NCBI GenBank assembly: GCA_030682615.1
Contig: JAUXNY010000082.1
Span: 1 to 47,549, forward strand
Direction of reading: 5' to 3'
DNA length: 47,549 nucleotides
From: Candidatus Aquicultor sp.
Lineage (GTDB): Bacteria > Actinomycetota > Aquicultoria > Aquicultorales > Aquicultoraceae
The notes beneath the pieces were generated by a model that was not told the origin of the DNA, did no database searches, and saw only the letters and a program-made list of their open reading frames with translations. The translations under genes were made by a program, and so were the position numbers. This document shows, piece after piece, positions 26,969 through 37,659 of this stretch. Position 1 is the first letter of the stretch, and each line of letters begins with the position of its first letter.

Positions 26969-27070
26969 ACGTGTGGTTATTCGGAAATCGCACAGCCCTC
27001 CGATATTCTGGATTAAGATTACCGACTGCTGTATCCTTAAATGTGATATCACAACTGGAGATGAAGAGAA

Positions 27071-29596
27071 TTGTTTAAGGCACTTGAGAAGGTCCTCCGC
27101 ATGGGGGAGGGCAAAAAGTTTAAAATGCTCGAAGATAGGGTGGAAGCGGTCAACGCGTGGGAGCCGGAAATGGCCCCGCTCAGCGACACCGAGCTTAAAG
27201 CGAAGACCGCCGAGTTTAAGGCGCGTCTCGCCGAGGGTGAGACGGTCGACGACATCTTGCCGGAAGCGTTCGCGGTCGTGCGCGAAGCATCCAAGCGTGT
27301 CCTCAACATGCGCCACTTCGATGTCCAGATAATGGGCGGAACAGTCCTTCACGAGGGCAAAATAACCGAGATGAGAACCGGTGAGGGTAAGACGCTCGTC
27401 GCGACGCTTCCTGTATACCTCAATGCGCTTGAGGGCAAGGGAGTCCATGTCGTCACCGTCAATGATTACCTGGCCAAGCGCGATAGCGAGTGGATGGGGC
27501 AGATATACGAGTTTTTGGGCTTCAGGGTCGGCTTGTTGCAGAACGACACGCCGCTCGAGGTAAAAAGGGAAGCCTATAAGGCGGATATAACTTACGGCAC
27601 GAACAACGAGTTCGGCTTCGATTACCTGCGCGACAACATGGTCAGCCATATCGACCAGCGCGTCCAGCGCGGCCGTCACTTTGCCATAATCGATGAGGTC
27701 GACAGCATTCTCGTCGATGAGGCCAGGACGCCGCTTATCATATCGGGCCAGCCGGAGCAGTCGGCCGACACCTACTATACTTTTGCGCGGATTATTCCCA
27801 AGCTCAAAAAAGGCCGCGACTACGACGTCGACGAGAAGCATCGCACCGTTGCGGTGACCGAGGAGGGCGTCACGCGCGTCGAAGAAGCGCTCGGCATCGA
27901 CAACATGTACGACCACATCAACAGCCAGCTCGTGAACCACCTGCAGCAGGGGCTCAAAGCACAGGCGCTCTTTAAGAAAGACGTCGATTACATCGTCAAA
28001 GACGGCGAGGTCATCATCGTCGATGAGTTCACCGGCCGCCTGATGGAAGGGCGCCGCTACAGCGAGGGCCTGCACCAGGCGATAGAGGCCAAAGAGGGCG
28101 TACGAATCAAGGAAGAGAACCAGACGCTTGCCACCATCACCCTGCAAAACTACTTTCGCATGTATGAGAAGCTCGCCGGTATGACCGGTACGGCCGCGAC
28201 CGAGGCCGACGAGTTTATGCACATATATAAATTGGCGACGGTCGTCATCCCGACCAATATGCCTATGATAAGAGATGACATGGCCGACCTCATCTACAAG
28301 ACCGAGGAGATCAAGTACAAGGCGGTCATCGACGATATCGTCGAGCGCAACAAACAAGGGCAGCCGATACTGGTGGGCACCGTCTCGATTGAGCGGAGTG
28401 AGCTTCTCGGCAAGATGCTCAAGCGCCGCGGCGTCAAACACGAAGTACTAAACGCCAAACACCACGAGCGCGAGGCCGAGATAATCGCGCAGGCCGGCCG
28501 AAAAGGCGCGGTTACTATCGCGACTAACATGGCAGGTCGAGGCGTCGACATAGTTCTCGGCGGCAACCCACCCGAGCCGGGCGAGGCCGAAGAGGTCTTG
28601 GACGCCGGCGGCCTGCATGTTATCGGTACCGAGCGCCACGAGTCGCGCCGTATCGACAACCAGCTCCGCGGCCGCTCGGGTCGCCAGGGAGACCCCGGCT
28701 CCACCCGGTTCTATCTATCGCTCGAAGACGACCTCATGCGTCTCTTCGGCTCGGAGAGAATCGGCAATATTATGGAACGGCTCGGCGTTCCCGACGACCA
28801 GCCGATAGAGCACAGCATGATATCGAAGTCGATTGAGACCGCGCAGAAACAGGTCGAGGCGCAGAACTTCTCGATACGTAAGCATGTCCTCGAATACGAC
28901 GACGTGATGAACAAGCAGCGTGAGGTCATCTACAATGAGCGCTTTGCGGTGCTCACCGGCGAAGACTTGCATGAGCGCGTGCTCGAGATGATAGACGATG
29001 TCATGTCGGGCGCGGCAGCGATATTCACCGGCGATGAAAAATACGCCGAGGCCTGGGATTGGGACGGCCTCTTCGCCTATATCAACCAGCTCTTCACGCT
29101 GGGTTGGGGCAGGGATTCGATTGACGACGCGACGATTACGCGCGAAGAACTCGGGGAGCGGCTCATCGAGAGCGCGAGGGCTGCATATATGAAACGCGAG
29201 GAAGAGCTGGGCCCGGAAGTTCTCCGTGATATAGAGCGCATGGTTGTACTGGAGGTAATCGATAACAAGTGGCGCGAGCACCTCTACGAGATGGATTATC
29301 TCAAAGAGGGTATCGGTTTGCGCGCCATCGGCCAGCGCGACCCGCTTATCGAGTACAAATCGGAGGCGTTTGGGGCCTTTAACGCGATGAGCGAGGGCAT
29401 CAAAGAAGATGTGCTCCAATATATGTACCATGTGAAGATCGTCCGCGACGAGCCCGAGCGCCCGAAAGAGAAGGTCTTGGTGACCAGCGGCGGTGGGGAA
29501 GGGCCGAAAAAGCCCAAAGTCAACGATGACAAGACCGGGCGAAACGACCCGTGCCCGTGCGGAAGCGGCAAGAAGTACAAGAAGTGCTGCGGCTAG
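27071..29596 (+). CDS. secA: Protein translocase ATPase SecA
   Basis: An 841-residue motor ATPase that drives preproteins through SecYEG. Visible parts: Walker A in [14 protein letters not shown] (about 100-113), [13 protein letters not shown], Walker B-type [21 protein letters not shown] (about residue 205), the preprotein cross-linking region, [11 protein letters not shown]-like motif ([15 protein letters not shown]) and the helical wing. The C-terminus has the zinc SEC-C motif [16 protein letters not shown]. Length is ordinary for SecA1. TTG 27071 begins the canonical N-terminus ([17 protein letters not shown]); GGAG lies 10 nt upstream. It would export the many SLH proteins of this window. 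prfB follows 41 bp downstream. Confidence 0.97.
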   Translation: MFKALEKVLRMGEGKKFKMLEDRVEAVNAWEPEMAPLSDTELKAKTAEFKARLAEGETVDDILPEAFAVVREASKRVLNMRHFDVQIMGGTVLHEGKITEMRTGEGKTLVATLPVYLNALEGKGVHVVTVNDYLAKRDSEWMGQIYEFLGFRVGLLQNDTPLEVKREAYKADITYGTNNEFGFDYLRDNMVSHIDQRVQRGRHFAIIDEVDSILVDEARTPLIISGQPEQSADTYYTFARIIPKLKKGRDYDVDEKHRTVAVTEEGVTRVEEALGIDNMYDHINSQLVNHLQQGLKAQALFKKDVDYIVKDGEVIIVDEFTGRLMEGRRYSEGLHQAIEAKEGVRIKEENQTLATITLQNYFRMYEKLAGMTGTAATEADEFMHIYKLATVVIPTNMPMIRDDMADLIYKTEEIKYKAVIDDIVERNKQGQPILVGTVSIERSELLGKMLKRRGVKHEVLNAKHHEREAEIIAQAGRKGAVTIATNMAGRGVDIVLGGNPPEPGEAEEVLDAGGLHVIGTERHESRRIDNQLRGRSGRQGDPGSTRFYLSLEDDLMRLFGSERIGNIMERLGVPDDQPIEHSMISKSIETAQKQVEAQNFSIRKHVLEYDDVMNKQREVIYNERFAVLTGEDLHERVLEMIDDVMSGAAAIFTGDEKYAEAWDWDGLFAYINQLFTLGWGRDSIDDATITREELGERLIESARAAYMKREEELGPEVLRDIERMVVLEVIDNKWREHLYEMDYLKEGIGLRAIGQRDPLIEYKSEAFGAFNAMSEGIKEDVLQYMYHVKIVRDEPERPKEKVLVTSGGGEGPKKPKVNDDKTGRNDPCPCGSGKKYKKCCG

Positions 29597-29637
29597 ATTA
29601 TTAAACCGAAATCAGATTCGATTAGGGGTGCTATAGA

Positions 29638-30763
29638 TTGGCAACGGATTTTAGTGAAGAGATAAGCTTGGTACGTGACAAGATACGAGACATAAAGGAT
29701 TATCTTTGACGTCGACACTAAGCGCGATGAGATAACAAAGCTTGAAAAAGAGGCGAGCAAGCCGGGCTTCTGGGACGACCAGGAAGCCGCGCAAGCCTTG
29801 ATGTCGAAGATGAGCGATATAAAAGACGACATCGTAGCCTGGGAGAAGGCGGATGATGACGCCGAAGAACTCGAGATAATGAACGAACTCGCAGTCTCCG
29901 AAGGCGATGAGGCGCTCGCCTCCGACGTGGAGCGAGACTTCAGGCGTTTGAAGAGATACGCCGACGACCTCGAGCTGCGGAGCTGGTTTACCGACCCGCT
30001 TGACAGCCACAGCGCCATCGTCACCGTCCACCCCGGGGCGGGCGGCACCGAGTCGCAAGACTGGGCCGAGATGCTCATGCGCATGGTAATCCAATGGTCG
30101 AAAGATAAAAACTATCAGGCGAGCGTCTATGAGATTGCGGCCGGCGACGAAGCCGGCATCAAGACCGCGACCTTTACCATCCAAGGGAAATACGCTTACG
30201 GCTTTCTGCAGGCGGTGCGCGGCGTCCATCGCCTCGTGCGGATATCTCCGTTCGATTACGGCGGCCGGCGCCACACCTCGTTTGCGTCGGTCGATGTCAT
30301 CCCGGAGGTCGAGCGCGACGTCCAAATCACTATCGACCCTGCTGATTTAAGGATAGAGACCTACCGCTCAACGGGCGCGGGCGGCCAACATGTCAACGTG
30401 ACCGACTCCGCGGTGCGAATCACGCACACCCCGACAGGCGTTATGGCCCAGTGCCAGAACGAGCGCTCGCAAACTAAGAACAAAGAGACCGCGATGATAA
30501 TCCTCCGCGCCCGCCTATACGAGCGCATTCAGGCGGAGCAGGCGCGCGAGGCGGCCGAGCGGCACAAGCAAAAAAAAGAGATAGCCTGGGGGAGCCAGAT
30601 AATGTCGTATGTGATGCACCCCTACCAACTCGTCAAAGACCACCGCACCGGCGTCGAGAAGGGCAACGTCCAGGCGGTTCTCGACGGCGACCTCGATGAT
30701 TTCATAATCGAGTACCACCGGCAGCGGATTTCGGAAGCCGCCGATGAGCAGAGGGCGACATAA
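29638..30763 (+). CDS. prfB: Peptide chain release factor 2 with programmed +1 frameshift
   Basis: The first frame starts at TTG 29638 (SD AGGGGTG) and reads 23 codons to CTT TGA (29704-29709). Skipping T29707 continues in the +1 frame (from 29708) to TAA 30763, about 374 residues in all. The slip site CTT-TGA-C is preceded by AAGGAT, placed like the internal SD of other prfB genes. Low RF2 lets the ribosome stall at UGA and shift, an autoregulatory loop. The anticodon-like SPF motif (about 203-205) and catalytic GGQ (about 248-250) are present, confirming RF2 that reads UAA/UGA. A plain ORF call begins only at 29798 and misses the N-terminus. Confidence 0.96.
29692..29710 (+). promoter_or_regulatory. 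prfB programmed frameshift site
   Basis: Internal SD-like AAGGAT, then TAT, then CTT TGA C. The frame-0 UGA at 29707-29709 is bypassed by a +1 slip on CTT. Confidence 0.93.
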
Positions 30764-30829
30764 TAGACCGGCACCCAAACCCGGAGTTTCGGGAGCATTA
30801 ATAATCATGTTAGTTGAAAGCTGATAACC

Positions 30830-31582
30830 ATGACTAAACCTAAAAAGCCGACCATCAAACTCGAAGCCGACCTCCACGTCCATACGGTGGCCAGCGGGCA
30901 CGCCTACAGCACCGTGGAGGAGATAACGAAGGAGGCGGCCAGGAGGGGTCTTAAGATGGTCGGGCTTACCGACCACGGCCCGGCGTTGCCCGGCGGCGCA
31001 CACCGGTACCACTTCTGGAACCTGCGCATAATGCCGGCCGAACTCAACGGCGTCCACGTTCTCAAAGGAATCGAGGCTAACGTCACCAACGCCAACGGCG
31101 ACCTCGATTTGCCCGAAGATTATCTCGCGCCACTCGAGCTGGTCCACGCCGGGTTTCATCCGAATTGCGGCTACGTGAGCGGCTCGGTCGCGCAGAATAC
31201 CGAAGCTCTTTGCCGGGCGATGGATAATCCGTTGCTCGACTTTATCGTCCATCCCGGCAACGCGAAATTTCCTATCGACCCCGAGACGCTCGTCGAAGCC
31301 GCGGTCGAGAAGGGCATCCCGCTCGAAATAAACAACAGCTCGTTCTTGCCGACCACCAGCCGGCCGGCAGCCTACGATTATGATTTGGCTATCGCAGAGC
31401 TTATCCGCGAGAAGCGCTCGCATGTTATAATAAGCAGTGACGCTCATATATACACACAGGTAGGCGTCTTTGACCAGGCCTTAGAACTGGTTACCTTAGC
31501 GGGCATAACCGAAGACCAAATCGTAAACACCTCGGCTCAAAAAGTGCAGGACTATCTTGCCTCAAGGAGAGCCCGGCGTTAG
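30830..31582 (+). CDS. PHP-domain phosphoesterase (YcdX-like)
   Basis: A 250-residue PHP protein with the metal-binding motifs of the YcdX/polymerase-type branch: LHVHTVASGHAYST, LTDHGPALPG, a Glu in GIEANVTN, HAGFHP, VHPGN and a final SSDAH. The complete His/Asp/Glu set points to a trinuclear-metal phosphatase. Substrate is unknown; relatives include histidinol phosphatase. A DUF2993-like gene follows 8 bp after the stop, so the two are probably one operon. ATG 30830 is preceded by only a weak SD. Confidence 0.88.
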   Translation: MTKPKKPTIKLEADLHVHTVASGHAYSTVEEITKEAARRGLKMVGLTDHGPALPGGAHRYHFWNLRIMPAELNGVHVLKGIEANVTNANGDLDLPEDYLAPLELVHAGFHPNCGYVSGSVAQNTEALCRAMDNPLLDFIVHPGNAKFPIDPETLVEAAVEKGIPLEINNSSFLPTTSRPAAYDYDLAIAELIREKRSHVIISSDAHIYTQVGVFDQALELVTLAGITEDQIVNTSAQKVQDYLASRRARR

Positions 31583-31590
31583 GAGTTAGC

Positions 31591-32280
31591 GTGAAACGCT
31601 GGTGTATAATCACAACACTAATCATAGTCTTGGGCGTATTCTTCGCGATAATCGTCCCGACCATCGTCAGTTACTCGATAGAGAAGACCGTTATCGAGAC
31701 TATCCGCCGCGATTACGACCTCAAGGATTGCGCCTACGTCCGCGTCGACCACAGTTATCTGGAACTCTTTCGCGGCAAGATAGAGCGCGTTTACATCGAA
31801 TGCACTAAGAGCGAGTTCAACGGCATCAAAGCCAAGAGCGTCGTCATCACAGTCAAAGACATCGAGTTCGACGTCAAAAAGACCCTGCAGACGCGTGACG
31901 CCGCGATTCGTGACATCGGCAGGGCCAGAGCGAGCATAGTCGTCAGCGAAGCTGAGATAAACAAGTTTATCGCGAGAAGTCATGACGATTTGAAAGGTTG
32001 GCGCCTCGACCTTAAGCCAAATGAGGTTGTCGCAAACGCCGAAATCGAGATGATAGGCAAGCTCGATGTTTCGTTCAGGCCCAGGCTAAAGGGGGACCGG
32101 CTCGTTCTCGAGCCGACCGAGGCTAAGTTCGCAGCCACCGACAGCCTCGGGCTAAGCGAGGCTAAGAACTGGATAGGCGAGATAGGACTCGATCTTCCCG
32201 TGAGCGACCTGCCGTTTAATATGAAAATCACCAAAGTGCTCGTTCAAGACAACCAGATGTTGGTCAACGCGGGCAACTGA
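31591..32280 (+). CDS. Membrane-anchored DUF2993 (LmeA-like) protein
   Basis: A 229-residue protein with one N-terminal hydrophobic anchor or signal (residues 5-25, IITTLIIVLGVFFAIIVPTI). A beta-rich body fits the DUF2993 pattern: VDHSYLELFRGKIERVYIEC, KAKSVVITVKDIEFD, VVSEAEINKFIA and a late LPFNMKITKVLVQDNQMLVN. LmeA of mycobacteria, in the same family, binds phospholipid and aids lipoglycan elongation; a lipid-binding envelope role here is inference. The SD TAGGAG contains the stop codon of the preceding PHP gene; start is GTG 31591. The gene ends in TGA, one example of UGA used as a true stop here. Confidence 0.72.
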   Translation: MKRWCIITTLIIVLGVFFAIIVPTIVSYSIEKTVIETIRRDYDLKDCAYVRVDHSYLELFRGKIERVYIECTKSEFNGIKAKSVVITVKDIEFDVKKTLQTRDAAIRDIGRARASIVVSEAEINKFIARSHDDLKGWRLDLKPNEVVANAEIEMIGKLDVSFRPRLKGDRLVLEPTEAKFAATDSLGLSEAKNWIGEIGLDLPVSDLPFNMKITKVLVQDNQMLVNAGN

Positions 32281-32366
32281 CAGCGCCCGCACCTCGTTTC
32301 AAGTGAGTTTTAGCAATTCCAGCCCGGATGGGCGTATGCAAGCGGTCACCGAAATCTCGAAGTTAT

Positions 32367-32395
32367 TTGCCGCGCGGTGCAAAACGCGCTATAAA
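32367..32395 (+). promoter_or_regulatory. Promoter of the split transketolase genes
   Basis: TTGCCG (32367-32372), 17-bp spacer, TATAAA (32390-32395). Predicted start near 32402 gives a leader of about 95 nt holding a 7-bp hairpin (CGCCAAA 32418-32424 / TTTGGCG 32432-32438) and a second CCGG-rich hairpin near 32448-32465. Confidence 0.5.
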
Positions 32396-32497
32396 GATAG
32401 ATGGGATTAATTGTTAACGCCAAAACAGTGCTTTGGCGAGGCATTGCCGGCCGGCTTGCGCCGGTCATATCATATGCGGATTGTGAAAGGAGCAGAC

Positions 32498-33352
32498 TTG
32501 ACCACGCACACGACAAACAAACAGGCGACCGTCTCATTGGTAGAGGCGAAAGCCAGGACTATAAGGACCCGAATAATCAACATGCTTGGCGCGGCAGGCT
32601 CGGGTCATCCGGGCGGCTCGCTATCGGCGGCCGATATCGTTACGACACTCTATTTCCATGAGATGAACCATAATGCGGCGGAGCCGCGGTGGCCGGGCCG
32701 CGACCGTTTTGTCTTAAGCAAAGGGCACGCCGCGCCGGTCCTGTACGCGGCACTCGCCGAGAGCGGCTATTTCCCCAGGGAAGACCTTGCGACGTTGCGC
32801 AAGATAGACAGCCATCTCCAGGGACACCCCGATATGAATAAAACACCCGGTGTTGAGATCTCGACCGGCTCGTTGGGGATGGGGTTCTCGGCGGCGGTAG
32901 GGATGGCGCTGGGCTTGAAGATAGACAAAAGCGAATCGCGGGTCTATACGCTCATCGGCGACGGTGAGTCTCAGGAGGGGATAATCTGGGAGGCGAGCAT
33001 GTTTGCGCCGCAGCACAAACTAGACAACCTCGTCGGCATTCTCGATTATAACAATTTGCAGATAGACGGCCGTGTAAGCGATATCGTCGATATCCGGCCC
33101 GCCGCCGCGAAATGGTCGGCTTTCGGCTGGCACACGATTGAAATCGATGGACATAACATTGAGCAGATAATTGGCGCCCTCGACGAGGCGAAATCGATAA
33201 AGGGTAAACCGACTATGATAATCGCCAACACCGTAAAAGGTAAAAACGTCTCATTTATGGAAGGGCAAGTCGATTTTCACGGGAAAGCGCCGTCCAAAGA
33301 TGAGGTCGCGCAGGCCTGTGGCGAGATAGAGGCATCGGGACCGCTCGGCTAA
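32498..33352 (+). CDS. Transketolase, N-terminal subunit
   Basis: A 284-residue protein equal to the thiamine-diphosphate-binding N-terminal domain of transketolase: GSGHPGGSLSAADIVTTLYF, DRFVLSKGHAAPVLYAAL, STGSLGMGFSAAVGMALG, and the TPP motif GDGESQEG ... LDYNNLQIDG. It works with the C-terminal subunit, encoded 122 bp downstream, to move two-carbon units in the pentose phosphate pathway. TTG 32498 is chosen: AAAGGAG (32486-32492) lies 5 nt before it. The longer in-frame opening at 32411 would overlap the leader hairpins. Confidence 0.92.
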   Translation: MTTHTTNKQATVSLVEAKARTIRTRIINMLGAAGSGHPGGSLSAADIVTTLYFHEMNHNAAEPRWPGRDRFVLSKGHAAPVLYAALAESGYFPREDLATLRKIDSHLQGHPDMNKTPGVEISTGSLGMGFSAAVGMALGLKIDKSESRVYTLIGDGESQEGIIWEASMFAPQHKLDNLVGILDYNNLQIDGRVSDIVDIRPAAAKWSAFGWHTIEIDGHNIEQIIGALDEAKSIKGKPTMIIANTVKGKNVSFMEGQVDFHGKAPSKDEVAQACGEIEASGPLG

Positions 33353-33474
33353 GCGTCGAGTAACGATAGCCTCATTTACCCAGAGGTTGCCCGCAGAGAT
33401 AGTCGCCCGCTTATCGGGCTTAATATGCACGTTCAATGGTCCAATAGAAGGCGAGACAGATAGTAAGGAGCACG

Positions 33475-34410
33475 ATGTCCGAGAAGAGAGCGACGCGCGA
33501 AGCGTATGGCGAAACACTGATAGAGTTGGGTCGAGTAAACCCGAATATAGTCGTCTTAGAGGCGGACTTGGCGAAGTCGACAACGACGATAAAATTTAAG
33601 AAAGAATTTCCTGACAGGTTTTTTGATTGCGGCGTCGCCGAGCAGAACATGATGGCGATGGCGGCGGGTCTCGCGACGACCGGCAAAATATGTTTTACGG
33701 GCTCGTTTGCGATGTTTGCCACGGGTCGCGCGTTCGAGCAGGTGAGAAATACGATAGCGTATCCCTCTCTCAATGTTAAAATATGCCCCACGCACGCCGG
33801 TATAACGGTCGGAGCCGACGGCGGGTCGCACCAGACCATCGAAGATATCGCGCTTATGCGCGTGATTCCCGGCATGACCGTCATCGTTCCGGCCGATTAT
33901 TACGAGGCGAAAAAGGCGATTGCCAAAGCGGTGGAGATAGACGGACCTGTCTACGTGCGCCTCGGTCGTGCGACGTTGCCGATGATATTCGACGAGGATT
34001 ACGATTTCGTTCCCGGTAAGGCGATTGTCCTTAGGGAAGGCACGGATGTCACGATTTTTGCGACCGGCATTATGGTAAGTAGCAGCCTGGTAGCGGCCGA
34101 GAGCCTTGCTAAAGATGGTATTAGCGCCGAGGTTATCAATATATCTACTATAAAACCACTAGACGATAACGCTATAATAGAATCGGCGGTAAAAACCGGA
34201 AGAGTGGTAGTAGCAGAGGAACATAGCATTATTGGTGGACTCGGGAGCGCTGTCGCGGAGTTGTTATGCGAGAAGCATCCGGTACCGGTAGCAAGAGTGG
34301 GAATAAAGGACGTTTTTGGGCGCTCAGGCGAGCCGGCCGAGTTGCTAAAATATTACGGACTAACCGACGAAGACATCTCCCAAGCGGCGAAAGGTCTACT
34401 GGGCAAGTAG
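33475..34410 (+). CDS. Transketolase, C-terminal subunit
   Basis: A 311-residue protein matching the pyrimidine-binding and C-terminal domains of transketolase: VLEADLAKSTTTIKFKKEFP, DCGVAEQNMMAMAAGLA (catalytic Glu), THAGITVGADGGSHQTIEDIA, YVRLGRATLP and EEHSIIGGLGSAVAELL. It completes the split enzyme with the gene upstream; such splitting is common in anaerobes and archaea. ATG 33475 has TAAGGAG (33463-33469) upstream. Confidence 0.93.
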   Translation: MSEKRATREAYGETLIELGRVNPNIVVLEADLAKSTTTIKFKKEFPDRFFDCGVAEQNMMAMAAGLATTGKICFTGSFAMFATGRAFEQVRNTIAYPSLNVKICPTHAGITVGADGGSHQTIEDIALMRVIPGMTVIVPADYYEAKKAIAKAVEIDGPVYVRLGRATLPMIFDEDYDFVPGKAIVLREGTDVTIFATGIMVSSSLVAAESLAKDGISAEVINISTIKPLDDNAIIESAVKTGRVVVAEEHSIIGGLGSAVAELLCEKHPVPVARVGIKDVFGRSGEPAELLKYYGLTDEDISQAAKGLLGK

Positions 34411-34454
34411 ACGCGCGAGCCCCATTTTCCCGCAAAGCATACCGGCATAGACCT

Positions 34455-34483
34455 TTGCTTTATCTCAAGCCTTCTGGTAGCAT
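34455..34483 (+). promoter_or_regulatory. ftsEX promoter
   Basis: TTGCTT (34455-34460), 17-bp spacer, TAGCAT (34478-34483) with TGG directly before it (extended -10). Start near 34490 gives a short leader to ATG 34508. Confidence 0.5.
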
Positions 34484-34507
34484 ACCGATTTTGGGAGTGA
34501 TAGTAGC

Positions 34508-35197
34508 ATGATTAGAATAAAGAACGTAACAATGTCATATAAGGGGGCTCATCGTCCCGCACTAAAGGACATCAACGTCGATATCGACCGCGGTGAATTC
34601 ATCTTCTTGGTCGGTCCCTCAGGTTGTGGTAAATCTACTTTTATACGCTTGTTGCTTAGGGAATTGATACCCACAAAAGGCGATATCTTTATTGCCGGGC
34701 ATGACCTTGTCAACATGCGCCGCTGGCGCGTGCCGCTGCTCAGGCGCAACATAGGCTGCGTCTTTCAGGATTACAAACTTCTTCCCAACAAGACAGTCTA
34801 CGAGAATGTCGCATTCGCGCTCGAGGTTATCGGGCGCCCGACGAAAGTCATCAAAGCGCAGGTTCCCGAGGTCATACGGCTCGTCGGTCTTGAGGAGAAG
34901 CTTAATAATTACCCGGATGAACTCTCCGGCGGTGAGCAGCAGCGCGTCTCGATTGCGAGGGCTTTCGCCAACCGTCCGGCCATTATCCTTGCAGACGAGC
35001 CGACCGGAAATCTCGACCCGGCGAGTTCGAGCGGCATCATGTCGCTTCTGAACAAGATAAACCGGACTGGGACGACGGTTTTGGTCGCGACGCACGACCG
35101 CGAGATGGTCGACAGCATGCGCAAACGTGTCATCGCGCTTGAGGACGGGGTTCTCATGCGAGACCAGCAACGCGGTGTATACGGTTACGAGGAGTAA
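34508..35197 (+). CDS. ftsE: Cell division ATP-binding protein FtsE
   Basis: A 229-residue ABC ATPase. It shows Walker [11 protein letters not shown] (about residue 36), Q-loop [20 protein letters not shown], signature [15 protein letters not shown], Walker [13 protein letters not shown] and the switch His in ATHDRE. With FtsX it forms the complex that controls septal peptidoglycan hydrolases rather than transport. A long-coiled-coil M23 hydrolase encoded two genes downstream is a likely target. ftsX starts 76 bp later. SD GGGAGTG precedes ATG. Confidence 0.96.
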   Translation: MIRIKNVTMSYKGAHRPALKDINVDIDRGEFIFLVGPSGCGKSTFIRLLLRELIPTKGDIFIAGHDLVNMRRWRVPLLRRNIGCVFQDYKLLPNKTVYENVAFALEVIGRPTKVIKAQVPEVIRLVGLEEKLNNYPDELSGGEQQRVSIARAFANRPAIILADEPTGNLDPASSSGIMSLLNKINRTGTTVLVATHDREMVDSMRKRVIALEDGVLMRDQQRGVYGYEE

Positions 35198-35273
35198 TGT
35201 GAAGGAATTCAGGGGAACGATCGCCGGCAAACCCGGAATTTCTGTGTTGAATATTTAGAAGGAGCCGAACTTT

Positions 35274-36152
35274 ATGCAATTTCGTCCTTTTTACTTCTTG
35301 AAAGAGTCTTTGGTAAGTTTCAAGAAAAATTGGGTCATCAGTATGGCAGGCATCACCACAGTCGCACTATCGCTGCTGCTGGTAGGAGCTTTCATGCTCT
35401 TCGCGTTCGCGATGAACAACATCATAAAATCGACCGAGCAGAAGGTCGAAGTAGTGCTTTTCCTGGCCGAAGGGGTACCCGCCGAATCGGTCGAAGCGCT
35501 CCAGGCTGAGATCATCTCCTGGGAAGAGGTGCAGAAGGCAACCTATGTCTCCAAAGAACAGGCGCTCGGCAGGCTTAAGCAAGAATTCAAAGAGTCGGAC
35601 ATGCTCGAGATGCTCGAAGGCAACCCGCTGCCGGCGTCTCTAGAGGTAACGCTTAAGAATCCGCAAAAGGCCAACGATGTCGTCGACCGGTTAAAGGGAC
35701 GTTCTGAGATTGACGATATTAGACACGATAGAGAGACTGTTGAGCGGCTGTTTCAGGTAACCAGGGTCGCGCGGTGGTTCATCGTGGTCTTCGTTGGGCT
35801 GCTCGCTTTTACATCCCTGGTTCTTATCGCTAATGCGATTCGCCTCGCGATTTACGCGCGACGCAAAGAGGTGGCGATTATGCGGCTCGTCGGCGCGTCG
35901 AACTGGTTTATCCGTTGGCCGTTTTTGCTCGAGGGTATCTTACAGGGCTTCATCGGCGGTATTATCGCGGCGCTACTGCTGTACCTCGCAAAAGTCATGC
36001 TCATAGATAAGATAAAGGGCGCGCTGGTGTTTCTGCCAATCAGTTCGAGCCCGCAGGAATTCTATCAACTAATATTTGCTTTGCTTGCTGCCGGGATGTT
36101 CATCGGCGCGGCAGGGAGTGCCATAGCTCTACGGCGATTCTTGAGAGTCTAA
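35274..36152 (+). CDS. ftsX: Cell division protein FtsX
   Basis: A 292-residue membrane protein with four predicted spans: one near residues 22-45, an extracellular loop of about 120 residues, then three near 170-200, 220-245 and 265-285. It has the FtsX/permease core (FVGLLAFTSLVLIANAIRLAIYARRKEVAIMRLVGAS, split across the second and third spans). The large outer loop normally binds the coiled coil of a peptidoglycan hydrolase such as EnvC, PcsB or RipC. SD AGAAGGAG precedes ATG 35274. Confidence 0.95.
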   Translation: MQFRPFYFLKESLVSFKKNWVISMAGITTVALSLLLVGAFMLFAFAMNNIIKSTEQKVEVVLFLAEGVPAESVEALQAEIISWEEVQKATYVSKEQALGRLKQEFKESDMLEMLEGNPLPASLEVTLKNPQKANDVVDRLKGRSEIDDIRHDRETVERLFQVTRVARWFIVVFVGLLAFTSLVLIANAIRLAIYARRKEVAIMRLVGASNWFIRWPFLLEGILQGFIGGIIAALLLYLAKVMLIDKIKGALVFLPISSSPQEFYQLIFALLAAGMFIGAAGSAIALRRFLRV

Positions 36153-36270
36153 AATGGCAAGCAGGTGCGGTTGCTATACGTAAGCTTGAGGATTACGCGC
36201 CCTTATGTAGTGCGCTGGTTGACTTGCCAAGCCTCCAATGCTTAACTAGTAGCTAATCAAAGGTGGAGCC

Positions 36271-37518
36271 ATGGGTATTACTACTGCGTTGCGGCAAAAA
36301 ATAACAGCAGTAATTGCGATATTAGTCATTATCTCTCAAGTTAATCCTGCCTTTTCTTCTGCGGTCTCCACTAAGAAAAGCGAGCTAAACGGCGTCAACA
36401 GCCGTCTCAAACAGACTCGTGAAAAGATAAAGCAATCCAAAGCCCAAGAGGCCAGGCTCGTCGGCGAGATAAAATCGGTCGACGACAGCGTATTTGCCGC
36501 TCAAAAAGAGTTGGACCGGTTCGACGCCGAGCTCAAGAAGGTAGGCCTGAAGCGCGGTGTGACCGAGCGCCAGCTCGAAGTGTTACAGGTAGAACTATGG
36601 GATACTGAGCAGGAGCTGGAGCAGACCTCCGCAAAACTCGACGAACAGAAGACTCTTCTAGACAACCGCGTCGAAGGCATGTACAAACGCGGAAGCGCGG
36701 GCTACCTCGACGTTCTGCTCAACGCGAGCAACTTCACGAGCTTTCTCAACCGGATGCGTTTCCTGGAGTACGTCGTGGCCCAGGACATCAATATAGTCGG
36801 CCGGATAACCGACACCAAAGACATCATCGAGCAGAAAAAGCGCGATGTCGAACAGAACAAAGTCGCCGTAAACGGTGAGCGCGTCAAGTTGGTCGCTGAG
36901 GAGCAGCGTATCAAAGAGCTGACCCAAGCGCGGCTGACCAAGAAGAAGGCTCTCCAATCCGAGAACGGCAGGAAACAAGCGCTTCTTGTACAGATAAAGG
37001 ACAACCGTTCAGCATATGAGTTGGCCGAAGACCAGCTTCTCGATGAGTCGTCGCGACTTACCTCAAAAATAAAGGAGTTGGAACGCAAGGCGCGCGGGAG
37101 CGGGCGCTCTTCGGTGCGACCGAGCGATTTCTCGCCGGGCGCTTTTGCTTGGCCGACCGATGGCGATGTTACATCCTCGTTCGGCATGAGAAAGCATCCC
37201 ATACTGGGTGTAACGCGTATGCACACCGGCATCGACATCGGCGCGCCTTCCGGTCAAGCGGTTATCACGGTCGACGATGGCGTGGTCATCCAGGCCGGAT
37301 GGCTTAAAGGATACGGACAGACCGTAATCGTCAGTCATGGCGGCAACTTAAGCACCCTATACGCCCACCTCTCATCGATCAGCATCTCCGACGGGGAAAG
37401 CGTTTCGAAAGGGCAGACGGTTGGCAAGATAGGCTCGACCGGCCTGTCTACCGGCCCCCACCTCCATTTCGAAGTGCGAAAAGACGGCGAGCCGCAGAAT
37501 CCCATGAACTGGTACTAA
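36271..37518 (+). CDS. EnvC/PcsB-like coiled-coil M23 peptidase
   Basis: A 415-residue secreted protein. A signal peptide (about 1-30) is followed by a long heptad-rich coiled coil (about 35-270), a short Ser-rich linker and an M23/LytM domain (about 290-415). Zinc motifs are intact: H318-x3-D322 (HTGID) and H397-x-H399 (HLHFE). This is therefore likely an active endopeptidase rather than an EnvC-type activator with lost metal residues. Its place directly after ftsEX and its coiled coil indicate control by FtsX at the division site. SD AAAGGTGG precedes ATG 36271. Confidence 0.92.
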   Translation: MGITTALRQKITAVIAILVIISQVNPAFSSAVSTKKSELNGVNSRLKQTREKIKQSKAQEARLVGEIKSVDDSVFAAQKELDRFDAELKKVGLKRGVTERQLEVLQVELWDTEQELEQTSAKLDEQKTLLDNRVEGMYKRGSAGYLDVLLNASNFTSFLNRMRFLEYVVAQDINIVGRITDTKDIIEQKKRDVEQNKVAVNGERVKLVAEEQRIKELTQARLTKKKALQSENGRKQALLVQIKDNRSAYELAEDQLLDESSRLTSKIKELERKARGSGRSSVRPSDFSPGAFAWPTDGDVTSSFGMRKHPILGVTRMHTGIDIGAPSGQAVITVDDGVVIQAGWLKGYGQTVIVSHGGNLSTLYAHLSSISISDGESVSKGQTVGKIGSTGLSTGPHLHFEVRKDGEPQNPMNWY

Positions 37519-37659
37519 TAAATCCTCAGTAAAACCGATCTGCGTCCATTCGTTGACTCCGGTTATTCTATTGTAGCCCCAATATTTCGCAAGCTATGGC
37601 GGATACCCCTGTTTTTGCTTATACTATTAAAAGTCATTGTATTAAAAGAGGTGTAAGTT

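Noticed and set aside
26924-28441. Long 505-codon open frame on the minus strand.
   Set aside because: Antisense shadow of secA caused by GC-biased third positions; no RBS and no recognisable domains.
36155-36229. Inverted repeat TGGCAAG/CTTGCCA with smaller hairpins inside, between ftsX and the M23 hydrolase gene.
   Set aside because: Stems are short and two inner helices compete; the SD is outside. No riboswitch signature found.
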